From: Trochalopteron elliotii
Taxonomy: Eukaryota > Chordata > Aves > Passeriformes > Leiothrichidae
DNA: 64,000 bases
Direction: 5' to 3'
Assembly: GCA_024734555.1 (NCBI GenBank)
Contig: JANPWX010000126.1
Span: 186,001 to 250,000, forward strand
In this document: piece by piece, positions 52,201-64,000 of the stretch
Numbering within the stretch: position 1 is the stretch's first letter
How the letters are laid out: each line of letters starts with the position of its first letter
Notes under the pieces: generated by a model
Seen by the model: only the letters and a program-made list of their open reading frames with translations
Database searches by the model: none
What the model was told of the DNA's origin: nothing
Made by a program: the position numbers and the translations under genes

Positions 52201-53304
52201 GTTCTGACCCAAGACAGTGCAGGCTGTCCTTTATCCATCACTTACTCTCACAGCATACAGAGCAGTACAATCCAGGGAGTAAATTAATCATTTTCTCTTT
52301 CTGCAGTGTACAGGATATGGACTGCTCTACTGAGTGACTACTTCTTTATAAGATAAGGTTAATCAATAAAGATAATTAGACACTTCTGGTTAATACATCC
52401 ATGTCACTGAAAAAAGTCCCACATTAAGTCCTGCCGTTCCCTACTGGAATACAAACAAACACTGGAACAAATCCAACTGGTATAAAAATGACCTAACTGT
52501 ATGGCATTGAAAAACTCAGATTAAAAACACTGTGTGGTTCACTCCAACCTGAACATTTCTGAATCTCACAGGAAATCACATCCTGCCTTATCTCCCACAG
52601 TCTGAGCCACAAGGTTAAACCTCTGTGTTCAGCCGGAGCCTTCCTGATTTTAGTGGATCTTTGAGCAATTTGTAGCAAGTGTCAATTTGTCAAACCCCTA
52701 GAGCTGGTGTTTGGCATCTGGGCAAAAACAGCTGAGAGAAAACCCAGCTCTGTTTTGGGCACAAGGGCTCAGCCACAAGAAAAATACAGTGCAGCCTTTT
52801 AAGACTGAGCCTTCTTCATTGTTTCCGTGGCATCTCTGCATAGCAATTATAAAACCAAAGTCTGATTAACCTCACTCTAAGCCCATTACCTCTGCCTGCT
52901 CAGGCTTCATTTGAAGCAAAGGGAGATTGAAGGATGGGGGGTTTGTCCAGGGCACAGAGAGGTTCCGAGGTGCCCACACTGCTCCCTCAGAGGAGTCCTC
53001 CTGTGCCATTGCACCTGTGGCAGCTTTTATCTGTAATTCCCGTGAGCCACACAGTCCATCCCAGATCACTTCTCCGTTCTGAACAGGGAGGGCAAGATAA
53101 ACCTCTCCAGCTAACAACAAGAAATCTATAGCCACGGACAACCAGCAGATCATCGAGCTAATCTTCTCTTGTCCCACTTTAACTGAGGCTTTTCGCAAAC
53201 AAATATCGATCCATTGTTCCCCAGCCACAAATCCTCAAGTAATTCTCAGTGAAAAGCAGTGCTTCTTTTTGTCAGGGAAGCTTTCTTTTAACCAAAAGAC
53301 AGGG

Positions 53305-53322
53305 AAAAAAAATAAAATAAAA
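53305..53322. repeat. AAAAT simple repeat
   Basis: An A-rich tract with AAAAT units. Confidence 0.75.
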
Positions 53323-53792
53323 TCTTTTTTTAAGATTTTGTAAGACCAGCAGTCACAGATATTTTGCTTCTGCCCACAGAGCAAGAACTCTCACTAAGTC
53401 ACACAATCCTATGTTTTGCTTCCACTTTCCCTGGTTAACATTTCATCCCTAAGCAGGATTTGGGCGTAATTTTACTTTTCTTATAGCTGTGCTATTGAGT
53501 GTCCCCTGCTTTTCTTGCTCACACTTCACCTTTTCACTAGGACTGCACTAGAACCTTCCCTGGGTTACTTTCTTGTCTGCAGAGTTTTCCTCTTTCTCAG
53601 CTTCAAAAAGAAGGTGACAGTGCCATGGCTCCATCTGAGATGTCACCCTCTTATTTTTGCAGGTCCCAATACACAGATCACACTGTGGCTGCTCAGAGTT
53701 CCAGAAAGGGTTTGCCATTGCCTAATCTAAAATATCCAAGTTTATTTTTTTAGAAATAAGAGATGGTAGCAGCTTTAATGAAGGCGGGGAAG

Positions 53793-53816
53793 AAACAACA
53801 ACAAAAACAACATAAA
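53793..53816. repeat. AAC-rich simple repeat
   Basis: Imperfect AAC/CAA units, upstream of the longer AAAC tract at 53.96 kb. Confidence 0.75.
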
Positions 53817-53963
53817 CCCAGCAGGAGCCCTGGCTGAGAAAGCTGTTGCAGAGAATGAGTATTTTGCTTTTCCTCTTTAGCATGTGAATGATAATAATTT
53901 CTTTTCTACCAGCACATCTCAGCATGTCCACACTGGTGTTATTTTCACCAAAGTTGTTGAGAT

Positions 53964-54009
53964 AAACAAAAAAACAAAAACAAACAAACAAAACCCAAAC
54001 AAACAAAAC
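53964..54009. repeat. (AAAC)n microsatellite
   Basis: About 46 bases of imperfect AAAC/CAAA units, probably length-variable. Confidence 0.88.
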
Positions 54010-54233
54010 TCAATCAGCTAAAAAAAACCCCAAACCATATAACAAGTGTTATGCTGGAGGTGGAATTACATAACACTGTGAGGTGATGATCACAACCCAG
54101 GGGAAACATTCACAGAACTGGAGGTACCAGAAGTCTGAAATGATGGGGAGGAATCAAGCTCAGGTGGGCCACCAAGCCCTTATGATGGAAACCACACTGG
54201 GATGATCCACACCACTATTTGCTGTCAGTGATC

Positions 54234-54258
54234 TGCACCAGAGTGCTGCTCTGGTGCA
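54234..54258. other. Perfect 10-bp-stem hairpin with 5-base loop
   Basis: TGCACCAGAG (54234-54243) is followed by loop TGCTG and the exact complement CTCTGGTGCA (54249-54258). The stem does not extend further. It is too short for a miRNA precursor. Confidence 0.7.
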
Positions 54259-57200
54259 ATGAGAAAGAGCTCAAGAAGCACAGACAGGACAGTGCCTAGA
54301 GTTCATCATCACCATACAGCACAAACAGCAGGGAAGGGAGGTGGGAGATGAGTCCAACACCTCTCTTTTATTAAATAGAAGAAAATTTTGGCTAACAGAA
54401 AGACATTTCAATGTTCTCGTAGCTCAAAAGATCTCAGTTGCCTTTTGAAATTTAACTTGTGTTAGCAGGTGGATCTCTCATGAAAAATTACAGCTCTTCA
54501 CACTGGGGCTGTATTGCCACTGAGCCTAAAGAAAATTAACTTTTTTTTCAGACAAACAGAATTTTACAGTCCAGAAGAATAAGAAGGGAAATGCGCAGCT
54601 CTACCATTTTTAGTTTTAAATGTTTTTTTGCTCTTATTCAACTCTGAGGCCAGAGACCATTTCACTATAATCAAAATCCCAGATCTACTAAAGATTATTC
54701 CAAACCCTTATGTCACCCAGTCTAATTGTTTTCATTTTCTTTGGAGTTTTATTATTCTAATTATCTGTGTGCTTTTATTTTCCTAAATATTGATCTTTCC
54801 TTCTAATAAAGCATATAGTTAAGATAGGAATATGTTGAACTCATTTGTAACAAATAAAGCAAGCCTTTATCCCCTGGCTGCCATAGTGGGAATCCAACAT
54901 CTGGAAAACTTCTAAACAACTGAATTTTGTTTACAGGATGTGAGAATCTGAATTTTATGCCAGTTTCTACCCAGAACCAAGGAGAAGTGCATTGCCACAG
55001 ACAGCTGAGCTGCAGTGGGGAGCTCTGAAGGGAAGAAACTCCTGATGCCACCCCTGAGCTGAGCTTGGCACAGTTCATCTCTCCTGGGCTACACTGGGTG
55101 TCACTGCAATGCCAAGGTTTGGCAAGCAAATCCTGCTTCCCTGTGTCTTGCTGCAGTCTCTTGCTCCAGCACTTCAGAAGTTATCATGGCATGTCATATT
55201 TCATTTGGAAAATCTGTTCTGCACGGTTCCTTCTGCAATTTGCATGTGCTTTGCTTGCTCCTCACTGCATTCCACATGTAACAGGCACTTGTAGTGAAGG
55301 AAGAATATACATAGTATGGTTTTCTGTTCAAATTTGGGTTTATTCCTGCTGAGCTAAGACTTTGATGTTAGACAGCAGTGGAAGTAATGCCTGAATTCAC
55401 AGCATTTTAATTTTTTTTTTGAAGATTTACAAAGTGCATTAAAGTGGCATATAAACAGAGTATTAACAATTCTATGGCAAATAAATTATTAGCTCTTTAT
55501 GTTGTATGATAATATTTTTCTCTTGCATTTTCTTTACAAAGGGACCCGTGTTAAATATTTATGCAATAAAAGATAAAGATGGTGATGCTGCAGAGCAAAC
55601 AATTAGGCTTTCCTAACAAATTCCTCCAGTAAATTAAACAACATGTTCCTGAATTTTGAAATCTTTCTCCACTAATTATTTCAAGCTGTATTCCAGGATT
55701 GCATCTAGCTTTTATTCTACTGTTTTGCATGGAATTATGAAGACAAAAATAAAAAACAAAACTCAGGATAATGATCCTTATCCTACAGTGGGTATAGGAA
55801 TACTGAAAATAGTCCAAATAAGCATACAGGCTCCTGTGTCTCATCTTCTAACAAACAGATGGATTTTGGATAAAGCCATGTAGGCCTTCAGCAGAAATAA
55901 AAAGTCCTGATCAAGTATTTTCCATCCTAGGGCAGGGGGAACAAAAGATGGATCTTGTGCCTGAGCAAACAATGACAGTGTGAGACATTGCACCAAATGA
56001 AGCAAATCCACCCATACAGACAGCAGAAACTGGTGATTATTTTTACACTCCTCAGGTTTTCTGATCAGGCAGAAGCAGCCCTGGCACAGCAGCAGCAGAA
56101 CAGACTTTGCTGGGTAAATAGGGCACAGAGAACTGCAGAGCTGCAGTCTTGTTCCTAAAGCAGGGAACACCATGAAGTCTTATTAATAACACAGTCTATA
56201 AAAATTTGACAGTCCCAATGATTTGATTTGTAAGGAATGCAGAAATCCCTTAGTCAGAGATGGACAAGGATCCAGCATCAAGCTGAGTTCTGCTGACAAA
56301 ACATCATTGTACCTGAAGAACTAAAAATAATCATTCAGTCCTAGAGAAGGCACATTCCAAATACTTCTGCAAGAGCTAGACAAATTTCTGACTTTAATTC
56401 CAGGGCATGTCTCAGACAATGGCCTGGCCAGACACCACTCTGCATCTTCCTGCTCACATTCAGATTCATCTGAGTGCACACAAACTCCAGACTGGGAAAT
56501 TCAGAGCAGCCTTCTGCCTTGTAGCAGCTTTATCACCTGCTGGAGCAGCTCCGTGCTGCCCATCTGACAGGACTGTCAAGTCATTTTAAACTTGATTCTT
56601 AAAAGCAGATGCACAGCCTCAAAACCTCCTGGTCTGTCACATATGGAGATGCCATCTGGTTTGTTACTGCTCCAGTGTGACCCAGACACTCAGCTTTTTC
56701 CTTCAGGATCTACTGAATGCCAAGAGAAAGTGAAGTTGGTGATAGAGAGGGAAGGAAATTCAGATTTGCTTTTCATTCTGCCTTGACTAAGAGGACTAAT
56801 AGGCAATAGATGTTTATTCTCAAGTACCACATAACATTAAGCATAGGAACTGCATATGAAGGACAAGGTTTTCAGGACAGTGACCCTGTTGCTCCCCAAA
56901 CATGAATGGAAGTCAGCACTTACTACTGTACATGGAACAGGAGGAAATACAAAATTATCATGAGGGGACATCAGGCAAAAGAACACTATTCAGACATTTG
57001 AAGGCCATTACCTTAAGTCTGTAATAGCTTTCAAGCTCATAGAGGTCTTTATATTGACAAATCTTTATTCTGGACAAAGGTATAAAAACTAGAACAATAT
57101 ATTTAGACCCCTCAATACCTGGTTATGGTCCAGGCCTAGCTCCACATCTTTGACAGAGCACATACAAGGCCTCTGAAAATAATCCAGTCCAGATGCAGCA

Positions 57201-60200
57201 TTTTGAGTCATCGATATGAGCAAATAGTCATAACCTGTCAAGGCTCCCCAGATAGCGAAATGAAATCTTAATAACAAACCTAAGATATAATTCCTCTGAT
57301 AAACCAAAGGATAACACAAAAGCCACACTGCTGCTGTCAAAACAGCTTTGCCTTGAGAAACCTCAACATGAACTACATCACGAGTCACATTGGCTTCCCA
57401 CTTGCAGAAAGCATCCTGGGTGATTCAGAATCTGCTAAGATGTCACATCACCCTTCAGACATGTCACTGCTGGTGCTTCAGGAAAGGTATTCAAAGCAAA
57501 CTCTTGTCTACAGACCTGGAAGGCATTTTATTCTCTCTTGCTGTTAAAAACACAGAGAGTTTAGACCAGATTAAAGCAGTTACACTACATAGGGAAAGGT
57601 TTTCTGTTTTACTGGACTGCTCCCGTGCTGCCCTCAGAGTTTTTATTTGTCCAAAGTTTCTATTTGAGGATGTAACCTGGCTGAGGCTAAAGACTGCTGG
57701 AAATGGGGAAGCCACCACTTCCTTTTGGACCTTTTGAAATGCTGGGCCTTTGCTCTGTGCAGTCAGCCTCAGCAGTAACTCCTGGCTTTGTTCTGGAATC
57801 AGTCAGGTGAACCTCCACTGAACACTTGGGGCCCTTCTCCAAGCTCTCAGATGTGTGTCAGATGTGTACATCACCCCAGGGGACTGCAGTGCCCTCCCAG
57901 TACTGCTCCAGTCCCACTATATTTGTCACTAAGGGTGCCATGATATCAGAGCTAAGCCCACAAAGGTTAGATCCCACCCACACACAGCACACAAATTTGT
58001 ATCCTTGCCCCCTGATTGCTCCTCTAACTTGCTAAAAGGAAATTCCTATTGAGAACAGTGGATATGAACCAGCACAGCTTAGTGATGAGAACTGCTTGAC
58101 AGTTTGTTAGCTTGGTCACCCAAAGACTTATCAAAATCTCAACAAGGAAATCTAATTGCAGCATGATTAATGCCAGTCGTTCACCAGTCCTCCCCCACGT
58201 GCTTCCAAGGATGATGTTTTTCCACCCTGGCATCTATAATATAGTTAATGCTGTGTGGCTAAAAGGCAGAAGCAGGAATGCACAGAGCCAGATGGGAGCA
58301 GAGGAATGCAGGGTGTAAGTTGTCTATGAAATGGAGATGATTATAGGCAGTGCAATTAGCAATCTGTGTGTCTGCCTGTCTATGACTCCCCGGGTCAGAA
58401 CACACTCGTATTGTTTCAGTGCTGAGGAACATTTATTTGCTATTGCAAGAGGATATGGAGCAAAACCCTCTATATAATCCTACCCTGGAAACATTTATCA
58501 ATTAGTGGCAGGCAGAAGAGAACCCCACCACATGGTGATGTCACTACAGTGAAGACTACAGCAAGAAACTGCCCCACACCTAGATTCTGTTGAATATTTT
58601 TCCTCTCAGAGTTGAGGGTGCACAAACATTACAGTCACCTGCAGTGAAAAGATTCCTTTAATTCAAGCTCAAGTCGGGGAGTTACAACACTGCACAATTT
58701 TTTTCCCGTCTTGTCTCAATCAGGTCCATTTTCCATCATTTCACTTGTGCCCAAGAGCTGTTTTCTCTGCAAACAGGCAGAATTCTCACCTTCACTGAGC
58801 ACAAATCCGTGACAATACCCAAATCAAAGAGGCTACAAAAGGGAAGATGGGAGGATTTGGTTCTTCAGGACTGATGCTCCAAATTGATTTTAATGCCACT
58901 CAGAGAGCATTCGCTTGGCTCTGGCTTTTCAAGAAGTTACCTTGGCCCAGCAAGTTCATGGCAAGAGCTGAAGTAATGATGGGATTTTGTTGACACTTCT
59001 GAGGGTGGTTTTATGAACTGGCAAAAACTCAGATGCTCAAAATCCCACAACAAGCCCCCAAAAAATCCAAATATAAAAATAAGTCAAAATAAGGTCCAGC
59101 AGAGCTAAGGCAGGAAATGTGATGAAATCCTCTGTATTGCCTTCATCACTTATTTTTTCAGTCTTCAGGTTTTCAGTGCACAAAAATCTCAGAGGAATGC
59201 TACTCCTTTTCTGTATCTGTTCTGAATGTGGCTTTTTTTTTTCTTTCTTATGGAATTTAATATATTCCTAACATGAAACATTTAATGCCTGTTGCACAAA
59301 TGTCTAATAAAATTCAGCCCTGTGGCTCTTTTACTGTCAAGCTAAATAGGATCCATTTGAAACAAACGTGCAGCTTTTAAAATTTCCTCATCTGAATGCC
59401 CCTGTCTTTGAAGGGAGCAATTCTCTTCTCCCATCCCCTACAGATCAACAGGGATTTAGAGGAGCAGTAGGTGGGAATCTTTTCAGCTTTGGTTTTGTTT
59501 TGCCAACCCAGGGTTTTAGATGGCAGAGCAGTGCCCTACTGCACTGAGGCAAATGAAATCTTCCTTAGAGGCACTGATTTTAGCAGGTACTAAAAGTGTA
59601 CACAAACAGAAGAAGAAAAGCAGCCCCAGACATTTTCAAATTAAGGAAAAAAGGAGTTGAGATGCGGTACAAAGGATAACTACTGCAAAGAAAAGTCTTT
59701 CTGTAACTTAGACCTAACATCACTCAGGGCCAATCACTCTTTCCCTAACATGTGAGGAAGGCTTCAGTCTTTAAAGCCAGCTGTTAGTTTTCAGTTTTGT
59801 TCAGCAGTCACCCCTGGAGAAAATCAGTGCTGGTTAGCAGGGCTGGTGTTCCCAGGACTTTTTCCTGCCCTCTAAATCTGTAAGGGTAGAGAAGCCTCCC
59901 AGGAAGGTGCCATTAGCTTTCAGGATGGCATTTGTGGAAGGCAGAATTTTCAGAGTGCTTGCTCTGTGGTGGCCTCTGTTGCAGCACTCACAGAGGTATG
60001 TAAATAAAGAGCTGCATTTAATATACTGATTTTCTGTTACCTCCTCCACAGGGAAGCTGATCTGCACAGCTCATGTTTCTTTAACATGCAGCAGCATGTC
60101 CTCTTCTACACAATATCCAGAAGAGACACCTTCACTTTCTGAATAATGAAGCATCTTTTTACTTTGAAAGAGAAAAAAAATTCTGATTATAAAGGCACCT

Positions 60201-62166
60201 GCTGCAGGTAATAATGGGTTTAAGAGATTATGTGATTAAGCATGTAAATGTAGTTTTACAGGTGGAAAATAGACTAATATGACTTAACTGGTACATTTAG
60301 AGAGATAAAAGGAAGTTATTAAACCTCCATTTTGTTAAATATGTAAGTAAGGAAATATTTTAAACACAAAGAGGGAGAGAGAAAGATATTGTTCATGCAA
60401 GAACTTCAGACTCAGCCTTACTACACTGAACATGCAAACAAAGCTTATATCTAACTAAACATTTCTTTCAAATGAATCATGATATAAAAGCATTAATTCA
60501 GGCTTCTAATTAATTTTCCAAAAGAAACGATAATTATATTTCTAACAATTAGCATTTCTGGTTTGCAAACAGGTTTTAGTCACTTCATTCTTATGCAGCA
60601 CAAGAACAAGAGCTGAGAGCATAAAATAAGTCAATAAACCAAAAAGTCCTCAACACTGCAAAACACAGGATGAGGAGGACAATGGTAACTTCCAGTGGCA
60701 TGCAGAGCCCTGTGGGGCTGATGGGTTTTAATTGGGTAGCAAAGATTTCTGCACCACCAGCTATCAATTACATGATGCCTCGCATCCTTCTTTTGCCAGT
60801 GGCCATTCCTGTGGAATTTCTGCAAACTGAGACCACCCCCGAGCTCTCAGCAAGAGGTTTGTGTTCCATCTCCCCCTGTGAGGACACAGTGGGAACCCCC
60901 TCATGCTGCTGGAGCCCTGATGCCCAGACTGCTGTGCCAACAATCATTGCTTAGATCAGAAATAAAAAGCTAAATCACAGATTCATCTCTGGGCACCTCT
61001 GATATGGCTTAGGCATCACTGCACAGTAACACCTGTACTTTAAAATGCCTCACTTTTTGCAGCCAGCAGGTTGTGCAGGTAACCTTTGGCAGAGCTCAGC
61101 TGTGACCAGTTCAGAAATACAAACCCAGCTCCTTGCAAGAAGTCCACAGCGTTGCCTTTGCCCCAACACCAGTCATGTTCCCTGAGAGCTGGTGGGCTCT
61201 GACAGGCCCAGCACACCACAGCTCTTCCAGAGACCTTATTCCACCCCTTCCTGGCCCTTTTCCCAGCACACAGGAGTCTTGAGCAAGACACTCTGCATCT
61301 GTGCATTTGATGGCCAGCACAGAGCACATCCACAGTGTTTCCTTTGCTTTTTATGACAGGGATGTGCTTTCAGTGCTCACACTGCTCAGCAAAACGTGAT
61401 CCCTTTACACTGAGGTATTTTAAAAACTATCCAAGCTCCAAAGCTGTCAGATGTCTCTATGCAACCACAGCTCTGCAATCACCCTGCCCTGGTAATTTAG
61501 GGTGGAATGGTACCATTGCATAATCCTTCTTGCTTAGTGATTTATAAAGTCCTAATGCAGAATAGCATCAAACTTTGAAGCCTGTCCCTAAAATTCTCTC
61601 CAATATTTATTCTGCTGTTTTGTCTACCTGCACTTTTTTCCTTTTTAATAGGAAAATGTTTAAACAGCTCTTTCACGTATTGATTAGGCTGGTACTCAAA
61701 GAAGAAGGGAGGTGATTGATGAATATACCTGTTCATTTAAAGCAGGTCTGAGGCAGCAGTGAAATTAGTTGCTGACTTAAGTAATTTGGTCACAAAATTA
61801 TGCTCATGTAAGTAGCAAATAAAGTATTTCTGCTGTGCAGTCAGAAAATCAACTTTAGATGCTCGCAACAAACAAGAAGAAATTCTGTCTGAGACTTCTT
61901 TACAGCAGCTTAGATCAGTGTCAGACTGGTGGATTTATGCAGGAAACACACAGTTAAGGGTTGAAATCCCACTGCTTTTTTAGCCAGTGATAAATCATCC
62001 CATGTGGAATTTGTGAGGCTGTTATTTGTGAAGCTGAATGGGGAACTTACACATTTTCCTTTTTAAATACACATCAAGGCTAGAAGGAATTACAGTGCTA
62101 CACACAGAGTGAAACCTATTCCAAGCACCTTGACACACTGATAAGTCAGAAATTACCTTTGAAAGA

Positions 62167-62169
<3 letters not shown>

Positions 62170-62199
<30 letters not shown>
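62170..62199. repeat. A30 homopolymer
   Basis: Thirty consecutive A. No retroposed gene body was recognised upstream and no matching target duplications are evident, so it is called a simple repeat. Confidence 0.92.
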
Positions 62200-62200
<1 letters not shown>

Positions 62201-64000
62201 CCTGCCTTGATTATGCTTGGCTTTTAATAGAGGTACAGCAGAAATGCTTTCACAGCTTTGGAAACTGCTTCAGCAGGCATAAAAATCCAGATGTCTCGAA
62301 GGACAGAGAGGTAGGAATGCTGCTTCACTCCACAGAAAGGAAGGTTGGCCCATGCTTACAACACTTTTTGCCCAGGGTAGGGAGGCTTTGCAGAGGAATG
62401 AGTACCCCCACCCAAACTCTGGCAGTTCTGGGCAAGCATTGAAGATGCTGCTCAGCCTGCAGGACTGGAAAAGTGCTGCCCCAAGAGCCCTCCCACTCCT
62501 GGGCACCTGCAGGTGCCCAGCACCAGCCAGTGCCAGAGAGGAGACAGGACTGGACGAGGGCTGTGTCCCAAAGGAGCAGCTTCTCTGTCCCCACCAGGTA
62601 GGATGTGATATAGGAATATAAAAAACATCTACTGCAGTCTGCATAATACTTCTCTGGTGTTGTATCACTTTAGGTTTGAGGTCCCTTTCTCCAAATAAGA
62701 AGCAAGTGGACCAGCACACAACCAGAATAAATATTTAAAGCACAAGAGAGAAGAAAAGCTCCCTTGTCTTTCTTTGCCAATCTCTTCATCTTTCAGCATC
62801 ACTAACAGCCCTGCTGTTTACAGAGCAGTGGCAAAGCCTGATTAGGGATGCATCTTTTAAAAAAAAAATAATGTGGGGAAGAAAAGGAGCAGATATCCGT
62901 GAGATCAGATGATTCTCCAAATGTTTGATCCCTCAGATCAAATGCAGTGTTTTTCCTCCCACTGTGCCTCTGTGTGTGCATCTGCACCAGATTACTTGCA
63001 GGTACCACAGTCCTCAGAATCCCGATCACAGTCATGAGAGAATCACTGCAGAAAGGAACAAACATTGTCCATTAAAAGACAGCCTTGAGTTGTTTTTTGC
63101 CAATTTTCTTGCTTTAGGCAAATACTTTGGTGTTCATTCAAACCACTGAAGTCTCTTATCAGGGACAGCACAGCACAGAACTTGAAATGGAAAACACAGT
63201 CAATCTGAGTTTTCTTAGAAAATACTAGAAGACTAACTTTGAAATGCCTTCATTTTGAATTTCCTCTTCTCACAATTATCTTTCCTTAAAAGCAAAACAA
63301 TGTCAGTAAAGTAACAAAAGGAAAAAAAATAGAGGTGCAAGAAAAAGAAACTAAAAAAAGGAGAAGAAAAAAAACTGGGATGAAAATATTGCTTCCCTGG
63401 GGTTTCTATTCTGCTTTTTCCTATATATCACCCTAACTGCAGAACACAAAAATGATCTATTAATCACATTAAGCTTAACCATCCATTAGAAAGTATTTTA
63501 ATATCACCTGTCTTTCAAAACATAAAAATCTCCTGACAGCTATATCATTTTCCTGATTCACTCGCTCCTTTTTCATGAAATGAAGTTTATGCCAAAGAAA
63601 ACCCAGGAACAAACAAAGGTCTGTGTCATGATGCTCCCAAACTTTGATAACCTGGAGTCACGAGGGATAGGAATGCAATGCTAAGAATTAACTCTTGCCC
63701 ATTGGTGAGGAGAGCCAGGTACCTCACCAGGGCCTGGCCTCCCTTTCTTGGTGTGCCTGTCACCCTCCAAGCTGACCTTGCCAGATCAGAGCAGGGGGAC
63801 ACACATCCCTCATCAATGCTGGGAGATTTTTAGAAAAGCTGACTACAAGAGTGCCACAGGGTAAGTGATCTCTTCACTTGCTCGATATCCAGCAGAGCTC
63901 ATGTCCTGCCACAGCTCAGTGTTTGACAGACAATAAGAGGTGCAGAAATCCAAGTGCCTCTCATTGTTTAACAGGCCTCAAGGTGCAAAATCACTGGCTA
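62200..64000. other. Intergenic, no gene recognised
   Basis: Noncoding DNA with a GC-richer patch at about 62.4-62.6 kb that contains a 22-bp palindrome. A minus-strand frame of about 149 codons (62270-62719) matches no family I know. Confidence 0.55.
62499..62520. promoter_or_regulatory. Perfect 22-bp palindrome with abutting E-boxes
   Basis: The 22 bases equal their own reverse complement. The core is CACCTGCAGGTG, two E-boxes head to head, flanked by GGG and CCC arms. Such E-boxes are bound by ZEB/SNAI and E-protein factors. Binding here is inference. Confidence 0.45.

Larger units (their letters stand above)
41540..62169. other. Intergenic, no gene recognised
   Basis: 20.6 kb of noncoding DNA without a recognisable exon, RNA gene or large repeat. 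It contains small tandem duplications, a hairpin at 54.2 kb and AAAC-type simple repeats, listed separately. Confidence 0.6.

Noticed and set aside
52531..52580. Possible CR1 end (CTCCAACCTGAACATTTCTG)
   Set aside because: The similarity is too short and the ATTCTATG terminus is missing.
62161..62199. Processed pseudogene or SINE ending in poly(A)
   Set aside because: No gene-like or tRNA-like body precedes the 30 A, and no target duplication was found.
62270..62719. 149-codon minus-strand frame
   Set aside because: No recognisable family or signal, and it lies in a GC-richer patch where long chance frames are expected.

Overview
The window looks like nuclear DNA from a bird, most likely a passerine. 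Three things point that way. One short coding exon on the minus strand (about 11.53-11.77 kb) reads as the start of vertebrate GALNT9, a polypeptide N-acetylgalactosaminyltransferase-family protein. Fragments of the avian CR1 LINE are present, including the ATTCTATGATTCTAT 3' end. A solo retroviral LTR at 14.9-15.4 kb resembles LTRs I associate with songbird genomes. No bacterial-type operons, rRNA, tRNA or CRISPR arrays are visible.

Layout. Positions 1-11,526 are the 5' part of GALNT9 intron 1, because the gene runs right to left. This stretch carries a 42-bp-unit minisatellite at 439-665 and several A-rich or AT-rich simple repeats. Exon 1 (start codon, signal anchor and start of the stem) lies at 11,527-11,767. 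A CpG-island promoter surrounds and precedes it to about 12.6 kb and is interrupted by 303 Ns (11,872-12,174). From about 12.6 kb to the end of the window (over 51 kb) I find no convincing protein-coding exon. This upstream flank holds CR1 pieces (12.8-13.1, 22.9 and 38.3-38.6 kb), the solo LTR, simple repeats, a 30-A tract near 62.2 kb, and single-copy AT-rich DNA that may include regulatory elements.

Gene interplay is limited to one gene. GALNT9 is represented here only by its promoter, exon 1 and part of intron 1; the catalytic and lectin domains lie outside the window to the left. The most useful second-look items are these: an exact 24-bp repeat beside the promoter gap; an out-of-character AT-richer stretch at the gap edge; the 42-bp minisatellite, whose unit is a multiple of three; a TATA-like box, CpG cluster and 33-codon reading frame at 41.3-41.5 kb; a 22-bp perfect palindrome made of two abutting E-boxes at 62.5 kb; and a homeodomain-type palindrome in an AT-rich block at 36.7 kb. 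I did not find a convincing new biological system. Most of the window reads as ordinary noncoding vertebrate DNA.
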